The notes: generated by a model from the sequence alone, not told the origin. 64,000 nt of DNA from Paenirhodobacter ferrireducens (GCF_004022265.1 NZ_SAVB01000004.1:124001-188000); one strand, 5' to 3'; shown: positions 47,141-57,482, numbered from the stretch's first letter. Numbers and translations are program-made.

Positions 47141-47440
47141 CGGGCGGAGCTCCGCAAGGGTCACGACGGGGAGCGGGCCCCGACAGCGGCAGCATATCGC
47201 AGCGCGCCGGCCGAGAACACGCGGATTGCCGCCACGGTTTCCGCCGGGCCGTAAACATCTTGTCAATAAATTGAAAAATATCGGATTTTGCTCCGACGAA
47301 ACAGTCGAAGACAGCGCATGGCCGCGTTGACAGAGCGGGGCTTTCGCGTCAGCCTGCGCGCAACCGCAACGCCGGCCCCTCCCTGCCGACCCCGCGTCCC
47401 GACGCGCCGGCGCGGGAACCGTTCCGGAAGGAGATCGCGC

Positions 47441-48463
47441 ATGATCCGTACAAAACAGGTGTCGCTGACTCGGGCCCTTCTTGTCTGCACCTGCCTCGGC
47501 GCCACGCTGCCCACTGCCGCCGCAGCCGGTGGTTTCTTCGACGATCTGCTGGTCAGACTCGGCCTGCGCGAGGCCGAGACCGCAATCGCCAGCTCGAACG
47601 GCCGGATCGAGGCGCAAAGCGTCGACGTCGCGCCGAAATACGCCGGGCGGATCACCGAGGTTGACGTGCACGAGGGCCAGATCGTCGAGGCGGGCGAGGT
47701 GATCGCGAAGATCGACGACCGTTCCTATCAGGCGCAGCTCTTGGCCGCCGAAGCCTCGGTGCTGCAGGCGAAGGCGGCGAAGGAGCAGGCGCAGGCCGCA
47801 GTGACGCAGGCGCAAAGTGCGCTTTCCGTGGCGCAGACCACCTATGACCGCACCGTCACCCTGCATGCCGAGGGCCACGCCGCGCAAAGCGTGCTGGATG
47901 ACGTGACGAACGCGCTTGAAACCGCGAAGGCGGCGCTTGCCGCGGCGCAGGCGCAGGTCTCGAACGGGGACGCGCTGATCGCTGCGGCCGAGGCGAGCGT
48001 CGAGCAGGTCAAGGTGGCGCTCGACGATCTGACGGTGCGCGCGCCGCTGCGCGGGCGGGTCGAATACCGGCTGCACGAGCCGGGCGAGGTGATCGCCGCG
48101 GGCACGCCGGTGGCGACGCTGCTCGATCTGACCGACGTCTACATGAACCTCTATCTGCCGGCGACGGTGGTCGGCACGCTCGCCTCGAATGACGAGGCGC
48201 GGATGATCCTCGACCCGATCCCGCAATATGTGGTGCCGGCGAAGATCACCTTCATCGCGCCCGAGGCGCAGTTCACGCCAAAGAGCGTCGAGACGCAGGA
48301 AGAGCGCGAACAGCTGGTGTTCCGCGTCAAGCTGACGATCCCGAAGGAGCTGCTCGAGAAGTTCGAGGATCAGGTGAAGGTCGGCGTGCGCGGCATCGGC
48401 TATGTCCGCACCCGCCCCGATGCCGAATGGCCGGCGAACCTTCAAGTCAAACTGCCGCAATAG
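47441..48463 (+). CDS. HlyD-family membrane fusion protein (YhiI-like)
   Basis: 340-residue periplasmic adaptor. A signal peptide or anchor covers residues 1-29; the lipoyl-like halves flank a coiled-coil rich in Ala/Gln/Glu (about 90-190), and AGRITEVDVHEGQIVEAGEVIAKID is the first lipoyl motif. It sits 7 bp before the RbbA-like ABC gene, as yhiI does before rbbA in E. coli, and should link that transporter to the outer membrane. GGAAGGAGATC precedes the ATG. Confidence 0.92.
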   Translation: MIRTKQVSLTRALLVCTCLGATLPTAAAAGGFFDDLLVRLGLREAETAIASSNGRIEAQSVDVAPKYAGRITEVDVHEGQIVEAGEVIAKIDDRSYQAQLLAAEASVLQAKAAKEQAQAAVTQAQSALSVAQTTYDRTVTLHAEGHAAQSVLDDVTNALETAKAALAAAQAQVSNGDALIAAAEASVEQVKVALDDLTVRAPLRGRVEYRLHEPGEVIAAGTPVATLLDLTDVYMNLYLPATVVGTLASNDEARMILDPIPQYVVPAKITFIAPEAQFTPKSVETQEEREQLVFRVKLTIPKELLEKFEDQVKVGVRGIGYVRTRPDAEWPANLQVKLPQ

Positions 48464-48470
48464 GCCGGTC

Positions 48471-51179
48471 ATGAGCTTTGCCGCGGAACTCGAGGGCGTC
48501 AGCCACCGCTACGGATCGACCGCCGCGCTTGCCGACGTGACGCTGAAGATCCCTGCGGGCTGCATGGCCGGGCTGATCGGCCCCGATGGTGTCGGCAAGT
48601 CGAGCCTGCTTGCCCTTGTCTCGGGGGTGCGCAAGCTGCAGTCGGGCACGGTCACGGTGCTGGGTGGGGACATGGCCAGGACCGCCGCGCGCCGGCGTGC
48701 CGCGCCGCGCATCGCCTACATGCCGCAGGGCCTTGGCCGCAACCTCTACCCGACGCTGAGCGTGCGGGAGAACCTCGACTTCTTCGGCCGGCTCTTTGGC
48801 CAGAAGGCGGAGGAACGTGCCGCCCGCATCAAGATGCTGCTCGAGGCGACGGGACTTGCGCCCTTTCCCGACCGGCCGGCGGGCAAGCTGTCGGGCGGCA
48901 TGAAGCAGAAGCTGAGCCTGTGCTGCGCGCTGATCCACGACCCCGATCTGCTGATCCTCGACGAACCGACGACCGGCGTCGACCCGCTGTCGCGGCAGCA
49001 GTTCTGGGAACTGATCGACAGCATCCGCGCCCGCATGCCCGGGATGAGCGTGATCGTCGCCACCGCCTACATGGAGGAGGCCGAGCGCTTCGACTGGCTC
49101 GCCGCGATGGACGACGGCAAGGTGATCGCCCAAGGCACGCCGGCAGAGCTGCGTGCGCAGGCCGGGGCGGAGACACTCGAGGAGGCCTTCATCCGCCTCC
49201 TGCCCGAGGACGAGCGCGCCGGCCACAAGCCGGTCGAGCTGCGCCCCCGCGTCGTCAGCGCAGACAAGGCGCCGGCGATCGAGGCGCGGCACCTGACCAA
49301 GCGCTTCGGCGCCTTCACCGCGGTCGACGACGTCAGCTTCGAGATTCCCGAGGGCGAGATCTTCGGCTTCCTCGGCTCGAACGGCTGCGGCAAGACGACG
49401 ACGATGAAGATGATGACCGGGCTCCTCGACCCCACCGAGGGCGAGACCCGGCTGTTCGGCGAGGAGCTGAAGAATTCCGACATGCAGGCGCGGCTGCGCA
49501 TCGGCTACATGTCGCAAAGCTTCTCGCTTTATACCGAGCTCACGGTGCGGCAGAACCTCGAGCTGCACGCGAAACTCTACGGCGTGGCGCCCGAGCGACG
49601 CGCGGCGCGGGTGAACGAGGTGCTGGCCGAGTTCGAGCTGGACGAGATCGCCCGCGAGATGCCCGAGAGCCTGCCGCTCGGCATCCGCCAGCGGTTGCAG
49701 CTGGCCGTGGCCACGATCCACGAACCGCGGATCCTGATCCTCGACGAGCCGACCTCGGGCGTCGACCCGGTGGCGCGCGACGCGTTCTGGCGCAAGCTGA
49801 TCTCGCTCAGCCGCGACAAGGGCGTGACGATCTTCATCTCGACCCATTTCATGAACGAGGCGGCGCGCTGCGACCGGATCTCGCTGATGCATGCGGGCAA
49901 AGTGCTGGCGGTCGGACGGCCGGCCGATCTGGTTGCCGAGCGGGGCGCACAGACCCTCGAGGCCGCCTTCATCGGCTATCTTCAGGATGCGCTCGGCCCC
50001 GAGCCCGCGGCGGGCAACACCGATTTCGACGGCGCCCGCAGCCCGCGCAGCCCGCTTCGGCAATCGCTGACCCGGCTGTGGGCCTACACCTGGCGCGAAA
50101 CGCTCGAGCTGGTGCGCGACCCGATCCGCCTGTTCTTCGCGCTGATGGGGCCGGTGATCTTGCTGATCACCGTGGGCTACGGCATCTCCTTCGATGTCGA
50201 CGACCTGTCCTTTGCCGTGCTCGATCAGGACCAGACCCCGGAAAGCCGGCGCCTGACCGAACAGTTCAGCGCGATCCGGCAGTTCAGCGAGGAGATGCCG
50301 CTAACCGGCACCGGCGACATGACCGCCCGCATGGGCAAGGGCGAGCTGACCGTCGCGCTCGAGATCCCGAATGGCTTCGGGCGCGAGCTGCATCAGGGCA
50401 AGGTGCCCGAGGTCTCGCTCTGGATTGATGGCTCGATGCCCTTTCGCGCCGAGACCGCGCGAGGCTATGCCCTTGGCCTGCTGACCTATTTCTCCGAAGT
50501 CTATGCGCGCGAGAACGGCAGCGCCGACAGCACGGGCGTTTCGATCGAGACGCGCTATCTGTTCAATCAGGCGTTCAAGAGCACCAATGCGATCATGCCC
50601 TCGGTGGTGATGCTGATCCTGATCATGATCCCGGCGGTGATGTCGGCGATCGGTGTCGTGCGCGAGGTCGAAACCGGCACCATCGCCAATTTCCGCTCCA
50701 CCCCGATCCGCAAGATCGAGTTCCTGCTCGGCAAGCAGATCCCCTACATCGTGATCGCGACCCTCAATTTCTGGATGCTCTTCGCGCTCGGCATGGTGCT
50801 GTTCCGGCCCCCCTTCACCGGCTCGCTCGTCGCGCTGGCGGCGGTGACGCTGCTTTACGTGATCGCCACCACCGGGATCGGCCAGCTGATCTCGTCCTTC
50901 ACCAAGACCCAGGTCTCGGCGGTGTTTGCCGTCGCGGTGATCACCATCATCCCGACAGTGAACTTCTCCGGGCTGATCGTGCCGATCTCCTCGCTGCAGC
51001 CGAGCGGCCATGCCCTTGGCCTCGCCTTCCCCGGCGCCTGGTATCAGACGGTGTCGATGGGCACCTTCCTGAAGGGCTTCGGCTGGGCCGATATCGGCGT
51101 CAACACCCTGGCAATCGCCGGCTTCGCCCTTTTCTACATCGTCGCCGCGGTCTTTGCGCTGCGCAAGCAGGAGGCCTGA
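48471..51179 (+). CDS. rbbA: RbbA-like double ABC ATPase fused to permease
   Basis: 902-residue protein. First ABC domain (1-240): GPDGVGKSSLL and LSGGMKQKLSLCCAL; second (265-500): LGSNGCGKTTTM, LPLGIRQRLQLAVA (degenerate signature) and LILDEPTSGVDPVARDAFW; then an ABC-2 type permease domain (about 540-902) with six hydrophobic segments. Same architecture and length as E. coli RbbA (ribosome-associated ATPase, about 911 residues). Whether it exports a compound or acts on ribosomes is not resolved by sequence. Overall operon HlyD-RbbA-permease. Confidence 0.92.
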   Translation: MSFAAELEGVSHRYGSTAALADVTLKIPAGCMAGLIGPDGVGKSSLLALVSGVRKLQSGTVTVLGGDMARTAARRRAAPRIAYMPQGLGRNLYPTLSVRENLDFFGRLFGQKAEERAARIKMLLEATGLAPFPDRPAGKLSGGMKQKLSLCCALIHDPDLLILDEPTTGVDPLSRQQFWELIDSIRARMPGMSVIVATAYMEEAERFDWLAAMDDGKVIAQGTPAELRAQAGAETLEEAFIRLLPEDERAGHKPVELRPRVVSADKAPAIEARHLTKRFGAFTAVDDVSFEIPEGEIFGFLGSNGCGKTTTMKMMTGLLDPTEGETRLFGEELKNSDMQARLRIGYMSQSFSLYTELTVRQNLELHAKLYGVAPERRAARVNEVLAEFELDEIAREMPESLPLGIRQRLQLAVATIHEPRILILDEPTSGVDPVARDAFWRKLISLSRDKGVTIFISTHFMNEAARCDRISLMHAGKVLAVGRPADLVAERGAQTLEAAFIGYLQDALGPEPAAGNTDFDGARSPRSPLRQSLTRLWAYTWRETLELVRDPIRLFFALMGPVILLITVGYGISFDVDDLSFAVLDQDQTPESRRLTEQFSAIRQFSEEMPLTGTGDMTARMGKGELTVALEIPNGFGRELHQGKVPEVSLWIDGSMPFRAETARGYALGLLTYFSEVYARENGSADSTGVSIETRYLFNQAFKSTNAIMPSVVMLILIMIPAVMSAIGVVREVETGTIANFRSTPIRKIEFLLGKQIPYIVIATLNFWMLFALGMVLFRPPFTGSLVALAAVTLLYVIATTGIGQLISSFTKTQVSAVFAVAVITIIPTVNFSGLIVPISSLQPSGHALGLAFPGAWYQTVSMGTFLKGFGWADIGVNTLAIAGFALFYIVAAVFALRKQEA

Positions 51180-51183
51180 GCCG

Positions 51184-52308
51184 ATGTGGCGAAGCCTGCT
51201 CAACACCCTGCGCCTGACCGGCAAGGAACTGCGCGCAATCCGGCGTGACACGGTGATGCTGGTGCTGATCTTCTACGTCTTCACCGTGGCCACCTACATG
51301 GTGGCCGACGCGATCTCGACCGAGATCAACGACCTCGCCGTTGCCGTTGTCGACGAGGACCAGAGCACATTGTCGCACCGGCTCACCGATGCGATCCAGC
51401 CGCCGCTGTTCAAGCATCCGGTAAGCCTGACCCCGGCGCAGGCGGAACAGGCGCTGAAATACGGCGATTACATCCTCGTCGTCTCCTTCCCGCCGAAGTT
51501 CGAAAGCGACCTGCTGTCCGGCCACGCGGCGACGCTCTCGATCGACGTGGATGCGACCGCGGTGGCCCATGCCGGCAATGGCGCCGCCTTCATGCAGGAG
51601 CTGCTGGCGGGCGAGCTTTCCACCTTCTTCACCCCGAACGGCTCTGCCGCCTCACTCGTCGACGTGGTGTTCCGCAACCGCTTCAACCCGAACCTGACCT
51701 CGAAATGGTTCACCTCGGTGATGCAGCTGATGAACTCGGTCACCATCCTCACACTGATCCTCGCCGGCGCCTCGCTGATCCGCGAGCGCGAACATGGCAC
51801 GATCGAGCATGTCCTGGTGATGCCGGTGCGCCCGCATGAGATCGTCTTCTCGAAGATTCTCGCGAATGGCGCCGTGATTCTCGGGGCCTCCGTCTTCAGC
51901 CTGCTGGTGGTCATCCAGTGGCTGATCGGGGTGCCGCTGGCGCAAGGCGTGCTGCCGCTCTTCATCGCGGGCACCGCGATCTATGTCATCGCCGTCGCCT
52001 CGATCGGGCTTCTGCTGTCGACCTTCACCCATACGATGGGGCAGTTCGGCCTGCTCATCATCCCGGTGATCATCGTGATGATCCTGCTCTCGGGCGGCAT
52101 GACGCCGATGGAATCGATGCCCGGCTGGCTGCGCGTGCTGATGCAGCTGATCAGCCCCGCGCCGCATTTCGTCGCCTTCACCCAGTCGGTTCTCTACCGC
52201 GGCGCGGGTCTTGCCCTGGTCGCCTGGGAGATCGCGGCGATGGCGGCAATGGCGGCAATGGCACTGGCCGTGGCGCTCGCCCGTTTCCGCCGGGTGCTGG
52301 CAAATTGA
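51184..52308 (+). CDS. ABC-2 type permease (YhhJ-like)
   Basis: 374-residue permease with one N-terminal membrane segment, a large periplasmic domain (about 45-180) and five C-terminal segments. LIREREHGTIEHVLVMPVRPHEI is the conserved coupling region. It completes the HlyD/RbbA/permease set four bases after the rbbA stop, the counterpart of E. coli yhhJ. Confidence 0.93.
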   Translation: MWRSLLNTLRLTGKELRAIRRDTVMLVLIFYVFTVATYMVADAISTEINDLAVAVVDEDQSTLSHRLTDAIQPPLFKHPVSLTPAQAEQALKYGDYILVVSFPPKFESDLLSGHAATLSIDVDATAVAHAGNGAAFMQELLAGELSTFFTPNGSAASLVDVVFRNRFNPNLTSKWFTSVMQLMNSVTILTLILAGASLIREREHGTIEHVLVMPVRPHEIVFSKILANGAVILGASVFSLLVVIQWLIGVPLAQGVLPLFIAGTAIYVIAVASIGLLLSTFTHTMGQFGLLIIPVIIVMILLSGGMTPMESMPGWLRVLMQLISPAPHFVAFTQSVLYRGAGLALVAWEIAAMAAMAAMALAVALARFRRVLAN

Positions 52309-52438
52309 TCCGATCGGCCAACCTGTTGCAGGAAGGACAGAACTCGCGCATAGCGTGTAGTCCACTCTGGCGCCGCCGGAATAATTGTGTGACAGTCAGC
52401 GGATACTGTCGGCGACGGCGAGCGCGAAAAAGAAAAGA

Positions 52439-55291
52439 ATGATGCCCGACAAGAACCGCATCAGACGAATCAACCTGATGATCGAGTTGGCGACCTATGT
52501 CGCCATCATGCTCGCATTCGTGTCGCTGTCCTACAACCTCGAACGGTTCTCGCGGCTTGCGGCGCAGGACCAGCAGATGGCCGGCCTTTATACCGCGCAG
52601 ACCCAGATCACCGAGCGCATCCACGAGGCGGTAAACCGCAAGGAGCTGTTCGCGCGCGGCATCGCGGCGGCAGTGGCGCTGCGCCCGAACATCTCGGAGC
52701 AGGAATTCGCGCGGCTCTCGTCCGGCATCCAGCTCGAGGACCCCTCCGTCGTCAACATGGCGCTGGTGCGCGACAAGTTCATCACCCATGTTTACCCCGA
52801 AGAAGAGAACCTCAGCCTGATCGGGCGCGACCTGCGCGACGTTCCGCGCCAGAGCGCCGTGCTCGACCGCATCGCCCGGACCGGCAAGTCTGCCCTCGAC
52901 GGCCCGATCTCGCTGTTGCAGGGCTACACCGGCTTCATCCTGCGCGAGCCGGTCTTCCTGCTCGGGGATGATGGCGACACCGGCCAGTTCTGGGCCGTCG
53001 CTTCGATCGTGTTCAACAAGGACACCTTCCTGGGCGAGCTTGGCCTCAACGACTTCAGCAAAGACTACCAGATCACCATCCGCGCCCACAACATGCTCGG
53101 CGACGAACGCACCATCTATGGCGACAACGCGGTCTTCGCCCGCAATCCGGCAGTCCAGCAGCTCCGCCTGCCCTCCTCGATCTGGACCATCGCCCTCGTG
53201 CCGGCGGCCGGCTGGGACGCCGTCCCCGCCCAGACCGAACGCAACCGGATGCTGACCGGCATCGCAATGATCGTCACCCTGGCGATGGCGTGGTACCTGA
53301 ACCGGCTGCGGGCCGCGAACTGGCGCAGCGCGGCGCAGCTGCGTGCGGCGGTGAATGTGCTGCAGTCGGGCTTCGTGCTCTTCGACCGCAATGACCGGCT
53401 GCAGATCTGCAACGAGCGCTACCGCGAGATCCACGGCCCGGCGAGCGACGCCGTTGTCAAGGGCGCGACCTTCGAGAGTATCCTGCGCGAAGGGCTGCGC
53501 CACGGCCTCTACCCCGATGCCACCGGCCACGAGGAGGCCTGGCTTAGCAAGCACCTCGCCCGTGGCGACCACAAGGCGAGCCGGTTCGAGCTCGAGCTCA
53601 GCAACGGCCACTGGCTGCAGATCCTCGAGCAGGAAACGCCCACCGGCGGCCGCGTCGCGGTGCTGAACGACATCACCGAGCTGCTGCACAGCCGCCAGCG
53701 CGCGCAGCTGGCCGAACAGCGCCTGTTCGACGCGATCGACGCGCTGCCGGTGGGCTTCTGGCTGTTCGATGCCGAAGACCGGCTGATCATGTTCAACCGC
53801 GTCGCCGGCAACATGCTGCCCGGCATGCAGCGCGCGCTGAAGGAAGGCCGCAATCTGGCCGAGCTGGTCGAGCGCCGCGCCGCGATCTCGAAGGAGATGC
53901 TGATCGGCGGCCGCCCGGCCACCAGCCCGCACGAGATCCTCGACAACCTGCACGCCGAGACCTCCGAGCTCGAGGTCTGCTATGACGGCGATCTGTGGTT
54001 CCGCTATTACACCCGCCGGACGTCGGAGAACGGGCTGGTGATGTTCCGCATCGAGCTGACCGACCTGCGCCGCCATCAGCGCCAGATCGAGACCTCGAAT
54101 ACCGAGCTGCGCGCGGCGCTGGCCGAGCGCGATGCCGCCGAGAGCCGCTTCCGCGACGTGGCCGACATCAGCACCGAATGGTTCTGGGAGCAGGACGAAC
54201 ACCTGCAGTTCACCTATCTTTCGGAAGGCTTCCGCCGCGCGATGGGACGTGATCCCGCCGATTTCATCGGCTGTTCCCGCGTCGAGCTTCTGGTCGAGCC
54301 GGACGGCAGCCCCGAGGCGGAGAACCTGATCGCCCTGCGCCAGACGATGGAGCGCCACGAGCCGTTCAAGGACGTGGTCTACAGCTATCGTTTCCATCCC
54401 GACCGCGAATCCTGGATCCGCACCAGCGGTAAGCCGGTCTTCGCCAAGGACGGCAGTTTCCGCGGCTACATCGGTACCGCGGCGGACGTGACGCAGTTCT
54501 ATGCCGCGCTGCGCCGCGCCGAACAGGCCGACGAGGCCAAGACCCAGTTCCTGAACATCATCAGCCATGAACTGCGCACACCGCTGACCGTGGTCACCGG
54601 CTTCAACAGCTTCATCTACAACTCGGACCGCCTGCCCTCCTACGTCACCTTGCACAAGCTGCTCGAGGCGCAGGACAACCCCTCGCTGCGGCGGCTGTTC
54701 GACGCCTATCGCACCGACATCCGCTCCTTCTCCGACCGGATCCGCAATGCCGGGGTGCAGCTGCAGACGCTGATCGACGACATGCTCGACCTCGCCCGGA
54801 TCGAGGCGAACACGATGCGCATCGAGACCACGCGCGTGGACAGCCTGCGGGTGACGCAATCTGTCCTCGACCAGATGCAGTCGATGGCCGCCGAGAAGCA
54901 CCTCGAACTGCGCTGCGAGATGGCTGACCTGCCGATCGCCGCCGACGAAATGCGCTTCCGCCAGATCCTGACCAACCTGCTCGGCAACGCGCTGAAGTTC
55001 ACCGATCACGGCTCGATCACCGTGCGCAACGAGCGCCAGGGCGACATGGTGGTGTTCCGGGTCGAGGATACCGGCATCGGCATTTCCCACGACAAGCTCT
55101 CGATCATCTTCGACCGTTTCGCCCAGGTCAACGAGGGCACTGGCACCACGCGCCGCAACCAGGGCGTGGGCCTTGGTCTGGCGATCTGCAAGGACCTGAC
55201 GCGGCTGCAGGGCGGCTGGATCCGCGCCGAAAGCCGGCTCGGCGAGGGCAGCACCCTGATCTTCGCCCTGCCCGCCTGGAAGGACGCCTGA
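52439..55291 (+). CDS. CHASE/PAS sensor histidine kinase
   Basis: 950-residue membrane sensor kinase. Membrane segments at about 12-32 and 271-289 flank a CHASE-like periplasmic sensor; three PAS-type domains follow (about 303-415, 430-545, 560-690), the first two of the PAS-7 style. HisKA has FLNIISHELRTPLTVVTG with His710, and the HATPase has NLLGNALKFTDHG, VEDTGIGIS and GVGLGLAICKDL. No receiver domain is attached. The start is one of two adjacent ATGs (52439/52442) after a weak AAGAAAAG site. A TTGCAG-17-CATAGC promoter-like pair lies at 52326-52354. The ligand is unknown. Confidence 0.92.
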   Translation: MMPDKNRIRRINLMIELATYVAIMLAFVSLSYNLERFSRLAAQDQQMAGLYTAQTQITERIHEAVNRKELFARGIAAAVALRPNISEQEFARLSSGIQLEDPSVVNMALVRDKFITHVYPEEENLSLIGRDLRDVPRQSAVLDRIARTGKSALDGPISLLQGYTGFILREPVFLLGDDGDTGQFWAVASIVFNKDTFLGELGLNDFSKDYQITIRAHNMLGDERTIYGDNAVFARNPAVQQLRLPSSIWTIALVPAAGWDAVPAQTERNRMLTGIAMIVTLAMAWYLNRLRAANWRSAAQLRAAVNVLQSGFVLFDRNDRLQICNERYREIHGPASDAVVKGATFESILREGLRHGLYPDATGHEEAWLSKHLARGDHKASRFELELSNGHWLQILEQETPTGGRVAVLNDITELLHSRQRAQLAEQRLFDAIDALPVGFWLFDAEDRLIMFNRVAGNMLPGMQRALKEGRNLAELVERRAAISKEMLIGGRPATSPHEILDNLHAETSELEVCYDGDLWFRYYTRRTSENGLVMFRIELTDLRRHQRQIETSNTELRAALAERDAAESRFRDVADISTEWFWEQDEHLQFTYLSEGFRRAMGRDPADFIGCSRVELLVEPDGSPEAENLIALRQTMERHEPFKDVVYSYRFHPDRESWIRTSGKPVFAKDGSFRGYIGTAADVTQFYAALRRAEQADEAKTQFLNIISHELRTPLTVVTGFNSFIYNSDRLPSYVTLHKLLEAQDNPSLRRLFDAYRTDIRSFSDRIRNAGVQLQTLIDDMLDLARIEANTMRIETTRVDSLRVTQSVLDQMQSMAAEKHLELRCEMADLPIAADEMRFRQILTNLLGNALKFTDHGSITVRNERQGDMVVFRVEDTGIGISHDKLSIIFDRFAQVNEGTGTTRRNQGVGLGLAICKDLTRLQGGWIRAESRLGEGSTLIFALPAWKDA

Positions 55292-55519
55292 CCCCGCCGG
55301 CAAGCCCCGGAGGCGATCCGCGTCGAAACGGCGGCACCGTGCCACGATTTCGACCTTTTCTATCCATAGTCCCGGACCAATTCGGTGCGACACCTGATGT
55401 TAACCACGAAGAAGCGGTGTCCCCCCGGGGTCTCCGGTCGGTAGAATCGGGCTGCAACGAGGTTCGGCATCCGACGGCACGGCGTTCAGGGGCTGATCAT
55501 TGATGGGGTTTTGTTGACG

Positions 55520-57037
55520 ATGGAACAGTCTGTTCGACTTGCCGTCCCGGCTGCGCCTGGGGCTTTTTCGCGCACGGCGCTTGCGTCGCTACAGGGGATG
55601 ACCAAAGCGACGGCGGACGCCGGCATCGCTCCGCCGGATCCGACCGGGGACGCAGGCGCGCGGCAGGTGATGGACGGCAATGCCATGGTCATCGTCTCCG
55701 GCCCGGATGGCCGGATCCGCGAGGTCAGCGAGAAATTCCTGCACGCCACCGGCTACCGCCGCGAGGAGCTGCTCGGCATGATCGCCGAGCGCCTCTATGC
55801 GGACGAGGGCGGGGTGCTGTGCGCCGAGATCCGCGAGACCACCGGTCAGGGCCGGATCTGGTCGGGGGCGCCGCAGGTCAGGGCCGCCAACGGCCACCTG
55901 CTCGGCACCCGCTGTGTCATCGTCCCGGTGCTCGACCCCGACGGCCGGAGCCGGCGCAACGTGGCGCTGCACCTCGAACTGACCGGCGCCCGGCTGACCC
56001 AGATGGAGCACATGATTGCCTCGGCCTTCAACAAGATGCGCGAGGCCGTCTATGTCGTCGACCCGGCCACGCAATACCTGTGCTTCATGAACGACTTCGC
56101 GCTGCACGAGCAGGGCTGGTGCCTGGGCGAGATCGGCACGCGCACCATGGCCGACACCGATTACCATGCCGAAAAGCAGGTGATCGACGATCTCTTCCGC
56201 ATGGTCGAAAGCGACGGCAAAGGCTCGGCCCTGTTCCAGTCGGACCACGGCGCGCGCACCTGCGAGGCCCAGGCCTATGCAATCACCACCGAAACCGGGC
56301 ACCATCGCATCCTGCTGCTGCTGCGCGACATCTCGCTGCAGGCCAAAGCCGAGCGCGACCGCAAGGAGTTGCTTGCGGTCATCACCCACGAGCTGCGCAC
56401 GCCGCTGACCAGCATCAAGGGCGCGCTCGAGCTGCTGAAGGCCGGGGCCGTCGGTGCGCTTTCCGAGCAGGCAAACTCGCTCGTCACCATCGCTGCGAAC
56501 AACAGCGAGCGCATGCTCGGCCTGATCCGCGACATCCTCGACATGGAAGAGATCGGCCAGGACAGCTTCGAAATCGAGAGCGAGCCGGTCGATCTGAGTG
56601 CGCTGGTGCGCAACGCGATCGAGGCGCACCGCGGCTATGGCGCGCATCTGGGCGTCAGCTTCATCGACGGCGGCACCACGCCGGGGGTCTTCGTCCTGGC
56701 CGAACCCGTGCGCCTGGCACAGGTCCTGTCGAACCTGCTGTCGAATGCCGCCAAGGTCACCGCACCGGGCGGCACGATCGAGATCTGGGCCAGCCGCGAG
56801 GCAGGCTGCGGCGTGATCTACGTGCGCGACCACGGCCCCGGCATCCCGCTGCAGCTGCGCGACAAGCTGTTCAGCCGCTTCACCAAGTCCGAGGCGCCGA
56901 ACCGCTCGCGCGTGTCGGGATCGGGGCTTGGGCTGAGCATCGTGAAAACCATTGTGGAGAAGCTCGACGGCGAAATCAGCTTCTCAACCGAGACCGGCAA
57001 GGGCACCACCTTCCGGGTAGCGCTGCCGTCGCTCTGA
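55520..57037 (+). CDS. Cytosolic PAS histidine kinase
   Basis: 505-residue kinase without membrane segments. PAS domain 1 about 51-155 (AMVIVSGPDGRIREVSEKFLHATGYRREELLG region), a second PAS-like domain about 165-275, HisKA with LLAVITHELRTPLTSIKG (His290), and HATPase with LSNLLSNAAKVTAPGG, VRDHGPGIP and SGLGLSIVKTIVE. No heme- or flavin-binding Cys/His motif is obvious. 228 bp separate it from the first kinase, so it likely has its own promoter. It converges on the Hpt/response-regulator pair. Confidence 0.92.
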   Translation: MEQSVRLAVPAAPGAFSRTALASLQGMTKATADAGIAPPDPTGDAGARQVMDGNAMVIVSGPDGRIREVSEKFLHATGYRREELLGMIAERLYADEGGVLCAEIRETTGQGRIWSGAPQVRAANGHLLGTRCVIVPVLDPDGRSRRNVALHLELTGARLTQMEHMIASAFNKMREAVYVVDPATQYLCFMNDFALHEQGWCLGEIGTRTMADTDYHAEKQVIDDLFRMVESDGKGSALFQSDHGARTCEAQAYAITTETGHHRILLLLRDISLQAKAERDRKELLAVITHELRTPLTSIKGALELLKAGAVGALSEQANSLVTIAANNSERMLGLIRDILDMEEIGQDSFEIESEPVDLSALVRNAIEAHRGYGAHLGVSFIDGGTTPGVFVLAEPVRLAQVLSNLLSNAAKVTAPGGTIEIWASREAGCGVIYVRDHGPGIPLQLRDKLFSRFTKSEAPNRSRVSGSGLGLSIVKTIVEKLDGEISFSTETGKGTTFRVALPSL

Positions 57038-57059
57038 TCCTCCGCCCCGCCGGGGCGCA

Positions 57060-57108
57060 CCCCAGACGAAGGCCGCCGGCACCGAGTGCAGGCGGCCTTC
57101 GTCTGGGG
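57060..57108. terminator. Long perfect inverted repeat, probable bidirectional terminator
   Basis: 18-bp perfect arms, from CCCCAGACGAAGG at 57060 to CCTTCGTCTGGGG ending at 57108, with a 13-nt loop. It sits between two convergent genes and could end both transcripts. There is no T-run on either side, so it is not a canonical intrinsic terminator. Confidence 0.6.
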
Positions 57109-57122
57109 GCGGGATAAGGGAA

Positions 57123-57482
57123 TCAGCCGTCGAAGGCCGCGTCTTCCATCAGATCCATCAGCCGCTCGAGCATGGCCGACAACCCGGTCGGCACCCTCGG
57201 CCGCGGCGTGCGCAGCAGGCGCTGCAGCTGCAGGTCGAGCGCCGCCGCCTGCGCACCAAGATCGGGAAAGCCGACGGTCGCGGCAACGCCGCTGATCTTG
57301 TGAATGATGGCCGCCAGCCTGCCGATCGCCCCGGCGAGCTGACCGGGCTCGTCAAGCGCCGCCTGCAGCCGTTCGATCTCGACGATCTGCGGCACGAGGC
57401 GCCGGATGAACTGCTCCCGTGCATCGGCCAGCGCCTTCGCCAGCTGGGCCGGCATCGGTCCGGAGAAGGAAGGAGCAGGCAT
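57123..57482 (-). CDS. Stand-alone histidine phosphotransfer (Hpt) protein
   Basis: 119-residue helical protein. AAIIHKISGVAATVGFPDL (about 58-76) matches the Hpt active-site helix, with His61, a Lys at +1, Gly at +4 and Gly at +10. The rest is helical with no other domain, so it should shuttle phosphate between receiver domains. It starts 26 bp after the response-regulator gene on the same strand, indicating an operon. Confidence 0.82.
   Translation of the reverse strand: MPAPSFSGPMPAQLAKALADAREQFIRRLVPQIVEIERLQAALDEPGQLAGAIGRLAAIIHKISGVAATVGFPDLGAQAAALDLQLQRLLRTPRPRVPTGLSAMLERLMDLMEDAAFDG

Noticed and set aside
57060-57108. Terminal inverted repeat of an insertion sequence
   Set aside because: The arms are 13 nt apart with no transposase or target duplication, so a transcript-end structure fits better.
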